Shown: positions 8,058 to 15,696, numbered from the stretch's first letter. The stretch: DNA of 20,458 nt from Enterovirga sp. (GCA_028290385.1 JAQGJZ010000360.1:1-20458), one strand, 5' to 3'. The notes: generated from the letters alone by a model not told the origin. A program made the numbers and translations.

Positions 8058-8806
8058 GCCGGAACGCGGCGCTCCGACGCTCGCTCCATCTGAGCCGGCT
8101 GACGCGCGCCGGGATCCGTCCGGCCGACGAGCTCGCAGGCGCGCGCATTCACGCGGTTGAGCTCGCGCTCCACGCCCAGCCGTGCCACCTCCGTGCCATC
8201 GGGACCGGCATCCCGCGGCACCGTGATCGGGTTTCCGACGACCATCGCGCCCCGCCCGAAGGGCAGGCCGATGCTCGCGCGGTCCCAGCTGTCGAAATCC
8301 ATGTGCCGGCTCGTCGCGACCGCGACCGGAACGATGGGCCGGCCCGAGATGCGGGCGAGCGTGACGATGCCCTCACCGCAGCGGCGCGCGATCTTGGGCA
8401 CATCGGCGGTCAAAAACACGTTCTCGCCGTCGGCGAGCGTGCGGAGCATGGCCCGCAGGGCAGGGGCGCCGCCCTTCGCGCGCGGGTCGCGGCCCCGTGC
8501 GCCCGAGCCGCGGATCGCCCGGACGCCGAGGTGGCGCAGCGCGACGGCGTTGAACTCCCCGTCGCCGGAGCGCGAGACGAGGCTCGCGACCCGGTCCTGC
8601 GGCCGGCGCAGAAATGGCACCATGAAGTGGTGGCCGTGCCACATCGCGCCGATAAAGGGCGTGAGCGGCTCGACCCCACCATAGATGTCGGCCGGCTCGT
8701 GCACGAACCGGTTCGTCACCCGAACGAGGTCCAGGTACCGGGCGAGCACGAGGCCGAGGCCCTCCTGAACCGGGCGCGTACGGCCGAGGCGCTTGGACCA
8801 CCCCAT
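8054..8806 (-). CDS. DUF374 lysophospholipid acyltransferase-like protein
   Basis: A 250-residue protein of the DUF374 branch of glycerophosphate/lipid acyltransferases. Visible blocks are AMWHGHHFMVPF (54-65), SLVSRSGDGEF (75-85), IRGSGARGRD (98-107) and GIVTLARISGRPIVPVAVA (146-164). In many relatives the third block reads like TPDGPRGP; here it is TADVPKIARR (133-142), a diverged version. ATG 8806 gives the natural N-terminus; the open frame further upstream runs through the DUF4170 gene and is a shadow. Gene order with waaA and lpxK suggests an acyl transfer in lipid A or a related lipid at the inner membrane. Some bacterial late lipid A acyltransferases (LpxJ, as I recall) belong to this family, but that role is inference here. 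Confidence 0.85.
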   Translation of the reverse strand: MGWSKRLGRTRPVQEGLGLVLARYLDLVRVTNRFVHEPADIYGGVEPLTPFIGAMWHGHHFMVPFLRRPQDRVASLVSRSGDGEFNAVALRHLGVRAIRGSGARGRDPRAKGGAPALRAMLRTLADGENVFLTADVPKIARRCGEGIVTLARISGRPIVPVAVATSRHMDFDSWDRASIGLPFGRGAMVVGNPITVPRDAGPDGTEVARLGVERELNRVNARACELVGRTDPGARQPAQMERASERRVPA

Positions 8807-8810
8807 GTCG

Positions 8811-9038
8811 TCAGGTCTTCTGTGGGTCGAGCAGACGGTGCAGATGGACGATGAAGTAACGCATCTGCGCGTTGTCGACGGTCGATTGCGCCTTCGCCTT
8901 CCAGGCCGCGTGGGCTGCGGCGTAGCTCGGGTAGATCCCGACGATGTCGAGCGCCGAGAGATCGCGGAAATCCACCGATTCGATGCTCTCGAGCTCCCCG
9001 CCGAAAACAAGGTGCAGCAGCTGCTTCTCACCTGCCAT
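8811..9038 (-). CDS. DUF4170 family small protein
   Basis: A 75-residue soluble protein with no signal peptide or membrane segment. It contains LHLVFGGELES (8-18), FRDLSALDIVGIYPSYAAAH (24-43) and AQMRYFIVHLHRLLDP (57-72), which I match to DUF4170, a short family of unknown function found in this alphaproteobacterial cluster. The pattern of a beta strand, helix, Trp-containing helix and a final strand suggests a compact alpha/beta fold. Start ATG is preceded 8 bases upstream by GGGAG. It lies 34 bases after the cysQ-like gene and 4 bases before the DUF374 gene, so it is almost certainly cotranscribed with the lipid A enzymes. Confidence 0.85.
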   Translation of the reverse strand: MAGEKQLLHLVFGGELESIESVDFRDLSALDIVGIYPSYAAAHAAWKAKAQSTVDNAQMRYFIVHLHRLLDPQKT

Positions 9039-9072
9039 GCAGTCGACTCCCGGTCATCACGCGTCCGCTCTG

Positions 9073-9870
9073 TCACCGGATCGCGGCGAGCAGGTCGGCA
9101 TGCAAACGCTTCGGCCCTGCGGCGAGCTCGCCGTGGGAGGGCTCGGGTTGGTTGTAGCGGGGAACGTCCCCGGCGAGGGTCGTGAGCGCCCCGCCGGCCT
9201 CCTGGAGAATGAGGTCGGCCGCGGCGAGGTCCCAATCGCGTGAATCGGAGGAGACGAGACCGGCATCGACCGAGCCCTCGGCGACACGCGCGATGCGGAG
9301 TGCGAGCGACGGGATGCGCGGCGGTCGCTTGATGGAGGACACCTTGTGTCCGAGGCGGTCGACGAACGGCTTCGGGCCCGCCACGCTGATGCCCTCCAGC
9401 GAGGACGCGCGGGACACCGCGATCGTTTCGGTGTTGCGGCGCGCCCCGGCGCCTTCCTGGGCCTCGAACATAGTTTCGTGCGCAGGGGCATAGACAATGC
9501 CCAGCACGGGCCGGTCCCCCCGCAGCAGCGCGATCGCGACGGACCAGTCGTGGCTGCCGGACAGATAGGCGCGCGTGCCGTCGATCGGGTCGACGATCCA
9601 GACGTAGTCGCGCCCGAGCCTACGGGCGTCGTCAGCGGTCTCCTCGGAGAGCCAGCCCGCGTCCGGAAACATGCCGCTGAGGCGGACCTTGAGAAAGGTG
9701 TCGACCGCGACATCCGCCTCCGTCACGGGGGAGCCGCCCGCCTTCGACCAGATGCGGGCCGAGGTCGACAGACCGGAGCGGAAGAACCGCATGGCGATCT
9801 CGCCCGCCTCGTACGCAACGTCGCGCACGGGGGGCAGAAGGGCCTGCGGGTTGATCGGGGAGGCTGTCAT
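9073..9870 (-). CDS. cysQ: Inositol monophosphatase-family phosphatase, CysQ-like
   Basis: A 265-residue Mg-dependent phosphatase. Metal-binding motifs are all present: WLSEET (73-78, Glu76/Glu77), WIVDPIDGTRAY (91-102, Asp94 and Asp97) and DWDLAAADLILQEAGG (212-227, Asp214). This set defines the inositol monophosphatase superfamily. Candidates are the 3'(2'),5'-bisphosphate nucleotidase CysQ, which removes PAP from sulfate assimilation, and a general inositol-1-phosphatase. I favour CysQ because the gene at this locus is often so annotated, but the motifs do not separate the two. It is the first gene of the minus-strand envelope operon. The start ATG 9870 has only a weak Shine-Dalgarno. Confidence 0.85.
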   Translation of the reverse strand: MTASPINPQALLPPVRDVAYEAGEIAMRFFRSGLSTSARIWSKAGGSPVTEADVAVDTFLKVRLSGMFPDAGWLSEETADDARRLGRDYVWIVDPIDGTRAYLSGSHDWSVAIALLRGDRPVLGIVYAPAHETMFEAQEGAGARRNTETIAVSRASSLEGISVAGPKPFVDRLGHKVSSIKRPPRIPSLALRIARVAEGSVDAGLVSSDSRDWDLAAADLILQEAGGALTTLAGDVPRYNQPEPSHGELAAGPKRLHADLLAAIR

Positions 9871-10100
9871 GCGGCTGCTGCGGCTTCACCCTGAGGAATA
9901 GGTGCCGCGCCCCTCAGCGGCAAGGACCGCACCGGCCCCGGCTGGGGCAGATGAGCAATCTTCTGTTGAACATGAGCCGGGAAACGAGCGAGTCTACCGG
10001 TATTTAACCGTCCGCCTTAAGGCGTCGCCCAGCCCCGGGATGGCATGTTGATCCCGTTCAGAGCGGCACAAAAAGCCGCCGACAGGGTAAGGCATCACAT
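9871..10100. promoter_or_regulatory. Divergent intergenic region with palindrome and leader hairpin
   Basis: This 230-base gap separates the divergent cysQ-like and DUF6101-like genes, so it should hold promoters for both. I could not fix -35/-10 boxes with confidence. It contains CTGAGG/CCTCAG arms (9891-9896, 9912-9917), a 12-base perfect palindrome CGCCTTAAGGCG (10013-10024) and a small hairpin GCGGC-ACAAAAA-GCCGC (10063-10079) just before the GTAAGG ribosome site of the next gene. The palindrome is a candidate operator. Confidence 0.4.
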
Positions 10101-10586
10101 ATGTCGGGCTACGACGGACAGGTCGGAGCCGGCTCCATTGCTGGAGGCGGCTTCGACCTGCTCCGGACTGTCTGCAATGGCAGGACCGGAGTTCAGATTG
10201 TTTTTGGGAATACTCAGGAGACGCTGTCTGGCGCCGTGCTCGACTTGAGCCGCGGCGGCGAAGACGCGCGTATCGTGCTGGTGGATGCGGCCGGTACGGC
10301 CGCCATGACCTTCGGGCCGTTCCCGGAGGAGGAAGTCATCGCGATCTGGCGGTCCATGGTAGCGGCCTCCGGCCTCACGCCCATGATCCGCGCCTGGGAC
10401 GGCTACACGGAGCCGCTGGCTTCGCAGATGGGAAAGCTGCGGCTCGGCCGGGCGCAGGACAGCAAGCGGCTGATCGTTCTCTCCGGACGGCGCCCGCGCT
10501 TTCTCGTGCGCCGCAAGAGCGCGCGCCTGCCCGTGCGGCCGCTCGTTTTCCGTGGGCGCGAGATCGCCTGCGGCCGGGAGGCCTGA
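10101..10586 (+). CDS. DUF6101-like protein of unknown function
   Basis: A 161-residue protein with no signal peptide or membrane segment. The middle and end resemble what I remember of DUF6101, an alphaproteobacterial family: a strand-rich part with ARIVLVDAAGTAAMTFGPF (56-74), a Trp-containing helix (EEEVIAIWRSMVAASGL, 76-92), a DGYTEPL element and a basic end with GRRPRFLVRRKSARLP. The assignment is from memory of pattern, not a search. Start ATG 10101 has a good site (AAGG, 8 bases upstream). The stop lies 6 bases from that of the convergent secreted-protein gene. The basic C-terminus could contact nucleic acid or membrane, but this is a guess. Confidence 0.6.
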   Translation: MSGYDGQVGAGSIAGGGFDLLRTVCNGRTGVQIVFGNTQETLSGAVLDLSRGGEDARIVLVDAAGTAAMTFGPFPEEEVIAIWRSMVAASGLTPMIRAWDGYTEPLASQMGKLRLGRAQDSKRLIVLSGRRPRFLVRRKSARLPVRPLVFRGREIACGREA

Positions 10587-10592
10587 CCCGCC

Positions 10593-11099
10593 CTAGAGGG
10601 CGCCCTGGGGAAGGCGTGTCACGCCCGTCAGGCCGCCGCCGCCGAGCAGCCCGCCAGCGCCACCGCCGGCTCCGGCTTCCCGCGCCTGCTTCTCCATCTG
10701 GGCCTGCTTCGCGGCAGCGCCGCAGGCCTGGGTGCGAATCTTCACCGCCCGGGAGTGGTCTTCCTTCATGCTCGCCAGGAACTGTTCCGGGACCTGGCAC
10801 CAAGCCTGGTTCGCCTGGGCCCATTTGATGAGCTTGTCGCCGTTGGTGACGAGGGCGCCGAAATCTGTGCACGCACGGCGCGCATCGATCTGCTTCTTGC
10901 CGCCGGCCGTGGCCGCCGAGATCCGCTCGCCAATGGACTTGCGCTGCAGCAGCATCGGCTGGATATCCGTGCAGCCGGAGGCCTGAGCGAAAGCCGCGCT
11001 TGCACCGAGTGACCCCGAGATCAGCGTGGCCGCGAACAGCGCAATCCTCATCGCCTTGGAGGCTGCCCCGTTCGAGAGAGCGGCTGGGCTGAGCGTCAT
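10593..11099 (-). CDS. Secreted four-cysteine protein of unknown function
   Basis: A 168-residue protein with an N-terminal signal peptide: basic start (KAMR, 15-18), hydrophobic core (about 19-37) and a likely cut after AFAQA (residue 40). The mature part has four cysteines (43, 77, 101, 126), an even number compatible with two disulfides in the periplasm, with ACTDFGALV, IKWAQANQAWCQVP and IRTQAC as the most distinctive pieces. A Gly-rich tail (143-156) follows an Ala/Gln/Lys/Glu helix. I recall similar hypothetical proteins in Rhizobiales but no function. ATG 11099 is chosen for its upstream AGGGG; ATG 11051, right at the signal core, is an alternative. The frame open to 11237 adds an unlikely 46-residue extension. 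Confidence 0.72.
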   Translation of the reverse strand: MTLSPAALSNGAASKAMRIALFAATLISGSLGASAAFAQASGCTDIQPMLLQRKSIGERISAATAGGKKQIDARRACTDFGALVTNGDKLIKWAQANQAWCQVPEQFLASMKEDHSRAVKIRTQACGAAAKQAQMEKQAREAGAGGGAGGLLGGGGLTGVTRLPQGAL

Positions 11100-11233
11100 G
11101 AAACCTGTCCCCTCGTTCCGTCCGGCTTGCCCGGGTTCTTCGATCGCGTGCGCCGAGGCGCACGGCGAGAGCCCGTCGCGGAGAACTCCTACGACTCCCC
11201 GCCTCTCGTACCAAGATGGAGACGGGTTGGTAA

Positions 11234-11247
11234 CCACACGATTGTGG
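11234..11247. repeat. Dyad in the divergent gap before rsmE
   Basis: CCACA-CGAT-TGTGG is a perfect 5-base inverted repeat with a 4-base centre. It lies in the 193-base gap between the divergent secreted-protein gene and rsmE, 46 bases before the rsmE start. It could be an operator or part of the rsmE leader. The rest of the gap holds a GGTT/AACC mini-repeat just upstream (11225-11235) and no promoter I can assign. Confidence 0.3.
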
Positions 11248-11292
11248 CGGCTTTTGTACGCGGCCGGCGTGCTGGCCGAGGATGCCTGAGAG

Positions 11293-12036
11293 ATGGCGCT
11301 GTACGACTTTTCCGCCCCGCGGCTCTTTGTCGAGCCGGATCTCGGCCCAGGCGCCGAGATCGAGCTCGATCGGGCGCAGGCGAATTACCTGTTGAACGTT
11401 CTCCGGCTCGGGCCCGGCAAGGCCGTTCTCGCCTTCAACGGGCGCGACGGCGAATGGCTGATGGAGATCCGCAGCGCCGGGCGGAAATCCGCCTCGCTCG
11501 TGGCCGGCGAGCGCACGCGGCCGCAGCCGGAGCCCGGGAATCTCGCGTTTCTGTTCGCGCCCCTGAAGCACGCGCGTCTCGACTACACGGTCCAAAAGGC
11601 GGTCGAGATGGGGGTTGGTCGTCTCCAGCCCACCTTCACGCGCCGCACCGTGTCGAGCAGGGTCAACGCCGAGCGGATGCGGGCGAACGCGATCGAGGCG
11701 GCCGAGCAATGCGGAATCCTGGCGGTGCCCGAGGTCGCGGCCGAGGACGACCTGGAGCCGGTTCTGCGCCGCCTGGAGCCGGAGCGCGTGCTGGTGTTTT
11801 GCGACGAGGATGCGCCGCTCAAGAACCCGCTCGAGGCGCTGGCCGCGCTGCCCCCAGGCACGCGGCTGGCGCTCCTGGTCGGTCCCGAGGGCGGCTTTGC
11901 ACCCGAGGAGCGCGCCATGCTGCTCGCCCGCCCCAACGTGCTCCGGATCTCTCTCGGGCCCCGCATTCTGCGGGCCGACACGGCCGCCGTGGCGGCGCTC
12001 GCAATTCTGCAGGCAGCGATCGGAGATTGGCGCTAG
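11293..12036 (+). CDS. rsmE: 16S rRNA (uracil-1498-N3)-methyltransferase
   Basis: A 247-residue SPOUT-class enzyme that methylates U1498 of 16S rRNA in the small ribosomal subunit. The N-terminal PUA-like barrel (about 1-75) includes RLFVEPDL and QANYLLNVLRL. The knotted C-terminal SAM domain has QKAVEMGV (101-108), AAEQCG (136-141), LLVGPEGGFAPEE (194-206) and the signature LGPRILRADTA (221-231). Length is normal. The start ATG has GAGGA about 10 bases upstream. It is followed by a 165-base gap with hairpins, so it may be a single-gene unit. Confidence 0.95.
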   Translation: MALYDFSAPRLFVEPDLGPGAEIELDRAQANYLLNVLRLGPGKAVLAFNGRDGEWLMEIRSAGRKSASLVAGERTRPQPEPGNLAFLFAPLKHARLDYTVQKAVEMGVGRLQPTFTRRTVSSRVNAERMRANAIEAAEQCGILAVPEVAAEDDLEPVLRRLEPERVLVFCDEDAPLKNPLEALAALPPGTRLALLVGPEGGFAPEERAMLLARPNVLRISLGPRILRADTAAVAALAILQAAIGDWR

Positions 12037-12085
12037 CAACGCAAAGTGGCTGCGCATGGTCCCGGACCGGACGGGGCCGAGACAG

Positions 12086-12166
12086 GCCGCGGTAGTCTTG
12101 GCCGCGGCAAGACATCGCTCCGGCTTGTTTCGTAACAAGGCGCGCCGTACCAGGGCCAGGCTGTAC
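12086..12166 (+). terminator. Three hairpins after rsmE
   Basis: Hairpin one is GCCGCGG (12086-12092) with CCGCGGC (12102-12108), a 9-base loop. Hairpin two is CTTGTT (12124-12129) with AACAAG (12134-12139), loop TCGT. Hairpin three is GTAC-C-AG (12147-12153) with CTGTAC (12161-12166), one bulged base. None has a T-run, so they may terminate rsmE weakly or structure the leader of the lipase gene at 12202. Confidence 0.4.
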
Positions 12167-12201
12167 CACGTCCCCCCGAACCGACCTCACGGAATTGCCA
12201 G

Positions 12202-14052
12202 ATGCAGGAGGACCGCGCCGGGGGCCGGCGTTATCGCGACGATCTGCGGTCAGCATTCCGGGATTTCTTCCACGCGGGCGACGAAGACTTCGAGGCGGTT
12301 GAGGCGGAGCTGGAGGTGCTCGTCCTCGGGGCCGGCGAGACGCTCGTGTCTGAGGGCGACGTGTCGGAGGAGGCGTTCTTTCTCCTGAGCGGCCGGCTCC
12401 GAGCCACGCGCCAGACGCGTCAGGGGCCCGAGATCCTCGGCGATGTGCTGCGTGGCGAGACGGTGGGCGAACTCGGGCTGATCACCGGGGAGCGTCGCTC
12501 GGCGAGCGTTTCGGCCGTGCGCGACTCGGTCGTGGCCCGGATGAGCCGCGAGACATTCAAGCGGTTGATCGCGGGTCGGCCGGAGGTCGCCCTCACGGTC
12601 ATGCGGACGGTCGTGGAGCGCTCGCGCCGCGGAGACCGGCGCCGGCGCTCGGAGGGCCGGAAGACGATCTGCATTCTGCCCGTCGCGCCCTTGCCCGATC
12701 TGCGCGGCTTCTCGAATACCCTGCGGGACTGCATCGCCTCCCTCGATGCAACGGCGCGTCTGCTCACGGCGGAGGATTTCGCGGCGCTGCCGCGCGCTGA
12801 TCGTGACTCGGTGGGTGACCCGCGCGGCGCCGTCACCCGGTGGCTCGACGGGGCCGAGATGGCGAGCAGCAGCCTGCTGCTGGTTGCGGACGGTGAGCCG
12901 ACGCCCTGGACCCGGGCCTGCATCCGCCATTCGGACGAGATCCTGCTGGTCGCGGATGCGGACGGGCCCGTCGCCGTCGGGGAGGCCGAGGCGGCCCTGC
13001 TCGATGACGACAACACGGTCGTCGGGCCCGTGCAATCGCTCGTGCTCCTGCACGATTCCGGAAAGCGCAGCCCGACCGGCACGAGCGCCTGGCTCGCCAG
13101 GCGCAGCGTCGACCGGCACATCCATGTGCGCCCGGCGTTGGAGCGGGACATGAAGCGCCTCGCGCGGCTGGTGACCGGGCGCGCGATCGGCCTCGTGCTG
13201 TCGGGGGGCGGGGCGCGCGGCTTTGCCCATGTCGGCGCCATCAACGCTCTGACCGATGCCGGGATCGCGCCCGATATCATCGGCGGCACGAGCATCGGCT
13301 CCGCCATCGGGGCCCTCCGGGCATTGGACCTCGTCGGCGATGACCTGATCCGGGCCGCCCGGCGCATCTTCGTCGAGGACGGCAATCCAACGAGCGACTA
13401 CAACCTGCTTCCGCTCATCTCGCTCCTCCGGGGCGCCAAGACGCGCTTCCTGACCGAGCGGGCCGTGGACGAAGTCGCAGGCCACGATATCGGGATCGAG
13501 GACACCTGGATCACGTATTACTGCGTGGCGGCCAACTACTCGACAGCCACCGAAAGCGTGCTGGCGCGTGGTTCGCTTTCACGGGCGCTCCTCGCGAGCT
13601 TCGCCATTCCGGGCGCGCTCCCGCCGATCATCATCGACGGCCATCTGCACGTCGACGGCGGCGCACTGAACAACCTGCCGGTCGACGTGATGCAGCGGTT
13701 CGGCGCGGCGAGGATCCTGGCGGTCGACCTGCTCAGCGACCGGATCCGGACGTTCGATCTCGACTGGGTCCCGGGCTCGCTGGCCCTGTTCGTCGACAGG
13801 CTCCGAGGGCGGTCGAAGCGGCGCTACGACCTGCCGAGTCTGCCCGAGATGCTCGTCAATGCGAGCGTGCTTCAAGCGACCGGCCGGCAGCGGGAGATGC
13901 GGGCCAAGGCCGATATCTGCTTCCGGCCCGCGCTGACGGGCGTTCGCCTGCTCGACTGGAACAAATTCGACGACGTCGTCCGAAGCGGCTACGAAACCGC
14001 GCGGGCGGATCTCGCGGTGCTCGATCCCGGCGTGCTGTCCGCCTATCGTTGA
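12202..14052 (+). CDS. NTE-family patatin phospholipase with cyclic-nucleotide-binding domain
   Basis: A 616-residue protein with the architecture of neuropathy target esterase and yeast Nte1, but only one cNMP domain. Residues ~25-125 form a cNMP-binding fold with the phosphate cassette VGELGLITGERRSASV (88-103; Glu90, Arg99). Residues ~155-310 match the NTE linker region, including TPWTRACIRHSDEILLV (234-250) and RHIHVR (305-310). The patatin domain has the oxyanion loop SGGGARG (334-340), nucleophile Ser364 in GTSIG (362-366) and catalytic Asp485 in DGG (485-487), so it should be an active lysophospholipase/esterase. No membrane segment is obvious. GGAA lies 7 bases before the ATG. cAMP or cGMP control is possible but unproven, since many such domains do not bind nucleotide. 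Confidence 0.92.
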   Translation: MQEDRAGGRRYRDDLRSAFRDFFHAGDEDFEAVEAELEVLVLGAGETLVSEGDVSEEAFFLLSGRLRATRQTRQGPEILGDVLRGETVGELGLITGERRSASVSAVRDSVVARMSRETFKRLIAGRPEVALTVMRTVVERSRRGDRRRRSEGRKTICILPVAPLPDLRGFSNTLRDCIASLDATARLLTAEDFAALPRADRDSVGDPRGAVTRWLDGAEMASSSLLLVADGEPTPWTRACIRHSDEILLVADADGPVAVGEAEAALLDDDNTVVGPVQSLVLLHDSGKRSPTGTSAWLARRSVDRHIHVRPALERDMKRLARLVTGRAIGLVLSGGGARGFAHVGAINALTDAGIAPDIIGGTSIGSAIGALRALDLVGDDLIRAARRIFVEDGNPTSDYNLLPLISLLRGAKTRFLTERAVDEVAGHDIGIEDTWITYYCVAANYSTATESVLARGSLSRALLASFAIPGALPPIIIDGHLHVDGGALNNLPVDVMQRFGAARILAVDLLSDRIRTFDLDWVPGSLALFVDRLRGRSKRRYDLPSLPEMLVNASVLQATGRQREMRAKADICFRPALTGVRLLDWNKFDDVVRSGYETARADLAVLDPGVLSAYR

Positions 14053-14080
14053 AAGCTCACCGCGGGCCACGGAACCTACG

Positions 14081-14899
14081 ATGCAAGAGCTGTCCCCAGC
14101 GCCGGTTGCAGTCGGGCTGAACGGTAGTGCGATCACATTTCCACTGAAGGGGAGCGCCACCTACACGGCCGTGGAGGGAATTGACCTCGCGGTCCGGCCG
14201 GGCGAGTTCGTGGCCATCGTCGGGCCGACCGGCTGCGGAAAATCCACGCTGCTGAACGCCGCCGCTGGCCTCCTCGCCCCTAGCGCCGGCCAGGTCGACG
14301 TGTTCGGAGCGCCGCTTTCGGGCCTGAACGGCCGGGCCGGATACCTGTTTCAGGCCGACGCGCTGATGCCTTGGAAGAGCGCGATCGACAACGTGGCCGT
14401 CGCGCTCGAGCCGAAGGGCGTTCCGCGGCAGCAAGCGCTTGAGCAGGCCAAGGCCTGGCTCGCGCGGGTCGGCCTGAAGAGCTTCGTGGAATCCTATCCG
14501 CACATGCTGTCCGGCGGGCAGCGCAAGCGCGTTGCGCTCGCCCAGATGCTGATCCGCGATCCCGAGATCCTGTTGATGGACGAGCCTTTTGGGCCGCTCG
14601 ATGCGCAGACCCGGCAGTTGATGGGAAACCTGCTCCTGAAGCTCTGGGCGGCGGACCGGAAGGCCTGCATGTTCGTGACCCACGACCTCGAGGAAGCGAT
14701 CGCGCTCGCTGATCGCGTCGTGGTCATGTCGGCGGGCCCCGCCGCGCGCATCATCGGGGACTTTCCCGTGCCGCTCTCCCGGCCGCGCGACACCGCCGAA
14801 ATCCGGCTCGATCCGGAATTCCATCACATCCACAAGGAGATCTGGGCTAGCCTGCGGACAGAGGTCCAGAAGGCCTATGGTGCCGAGGAGATCGCCTGA
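14081..14899 (+). CDS. ABC importer ATPase, nitrate/sulfonate/taurine class
   Basis: A 272-residue cytoplasmic ATPase. It has Walker A GPTGCGKST (48-56), a Q-loop at Gln91 (LFQADALMPW), the signature LSGGQRKR (143-150), Walker B ILLMDEP (163-169, Glu168) and the switch His201 (FVTHD). The MPW after the Q-loop, DNV at 103-105 and the short C-terminus are typical of the SsuB/TauB/NrtD group rather than other importers. It begins 28 bases after the lipase gene and overlaps the permease start by one base (TGATG), so ATPase, permease and binding protein form one operon. The substrate is not shown by the ATPase. Confidence 0.93.
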   Translation: MQELSPAPVAVGLNGSAITFPLKGSATYTAVEGIDLAVRPGEFVAIVGPTGCGKSTLLNAAAGLLAPSAGQVDVFGAPLSGLNGRAGYLFQADALMPWKSAIDNVAVALEPKGVPRQQALEQAKAWLARVGLKSFVESYPHMLSGGQRKRVALAQMLIRDPEILLMDEPFGPLDAQTRQLMGNLLLKLWAADRKACMFVTHDLEEAIALADRVVVMSAGPAARIIGDFPVPLSRPRDTAEIRLDPEFHHIHKEIWASLRTEVQKAYGAEEIA

Positions 14900-15684
14900 T
14901 GAACCGCGCCAAGCTCCTCGTCCTCCAGGTCCTCGTCGCGGTCGCGCTTCTGGCGATCTGGCACGTCATCACGGTCTATCCGATCTTCGGCAGCGTGAAG
15001 AACGCCCAGTTCTTCTTCTCGACGCCGGTCGACGTGCTGGCGCGGGTCTGGCGCGAGCTTTCGGGCACCGAGATCTGGGGCCATCTGTGGATCACGCTCC
15101 AGGAGACGATCCTCGCCTTCGCACTGGGGGCCGGCGGCGGCATCCTGGTCGGCTTCGTGTTCGCCCGGAACGACCTGCTGGCCGCGGTCTTTGACCCCTA
15201 CATCAAGGCCGCGAACGCGCTGCCCCGCGTCGTCCTGGCGCCGATCTTCGCACTGTGGTTCGGGCTCGGCATCTGGTCCAAGGTGGCGCTGGGCTTCACG
15301 CTCGTCTTCTTCATCGTGTTTTTCAACGTCTACCAGGGCGTGCGCGAGGTCTCGCCGACCGTGCTCGCCAATGCCCGCATGCTCGGCATGAACGAGCGCC
15401 AGCTTCTGCGGCACGTCTACTGGCCCGCGGCGCTCACCTGGATGTTCTCCTCCCTCCACACGTCGGTCGGGTTCGCGCTCGTCGGCGCGGTGGTCGGCGA
15501 GTATCTCGGCTCGTCTGCAGGCCTCGGCTACAAGATCCACGAGGCCGAAAGCGTGTTCGACGTCACGGGCGTGTTCGCCGGCATGTTCATCCTGGCGATC
15601 TTCGTGATCCTGATCGATTCACTGGTGACCGTTATCGAGAACAGACTTCTCGCCTGGAAGCCGGGGCAGTCGAACGCGCGCTAG
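14899..15684 (+). CDS. ABC importer permease, nitrate/sulfonate/taurine class
   Basis: A 261-residue inner-membrane protein of the BPD_transp_1 family. Hydrophobic segments lie near 8-26, 66-90, 107-125, 130-146, 185-205 and 225-247, giving about six spans. The cytoplasmic coupling loop is ANARMLGMNERQLLRHVYWP (157-176), a variant EAA motif with its conserved Gly163. It pairs with the ATPase encoded just upstream, whose stop it overlaps by one base. The usual homodimeric permease is expected because only one permease gene is present. Confidence 0.93.
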   Translation: MNRAKLLVLQVLVAVALLAIWHVITVYPIFGSVKNAQFFFSTPVDVLARVWRELSGTEIWGHLWITLQETILAFALGAGGGILVGFVFARNDLLAAVFDPYIKAANALPRVVLAPIFALWFGLGIWSKVALGFTLVFFIVFFNVYQGVREVSPTVLANARMLGMNERQLLRHVYWPAALTWMFSSLHTSVGFALVGAVVGEYLGSSAGLGYKIHEAESVFDVTGVFAGMFILAIFVILIDSLVTVIENRLLAWKPGQSNAR

Positions 15685-15696
15685 GCATCAGCCGAA

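Noticed and set aside
8807..9235. N-terminal extension of the DUF374 gene to 9235
   Set aside because: It would overlap the DUF4170 and cysQ-like genes entirely and is Arg/Ser/Thr-rich; ATG 8806 gives the normal family N-terminus.
10375..12138. A 587-codon minus-strand frame over the secreted-protein and rsmE region
   Set aside because: It crosses three well supported genes and has shadow-type composition.
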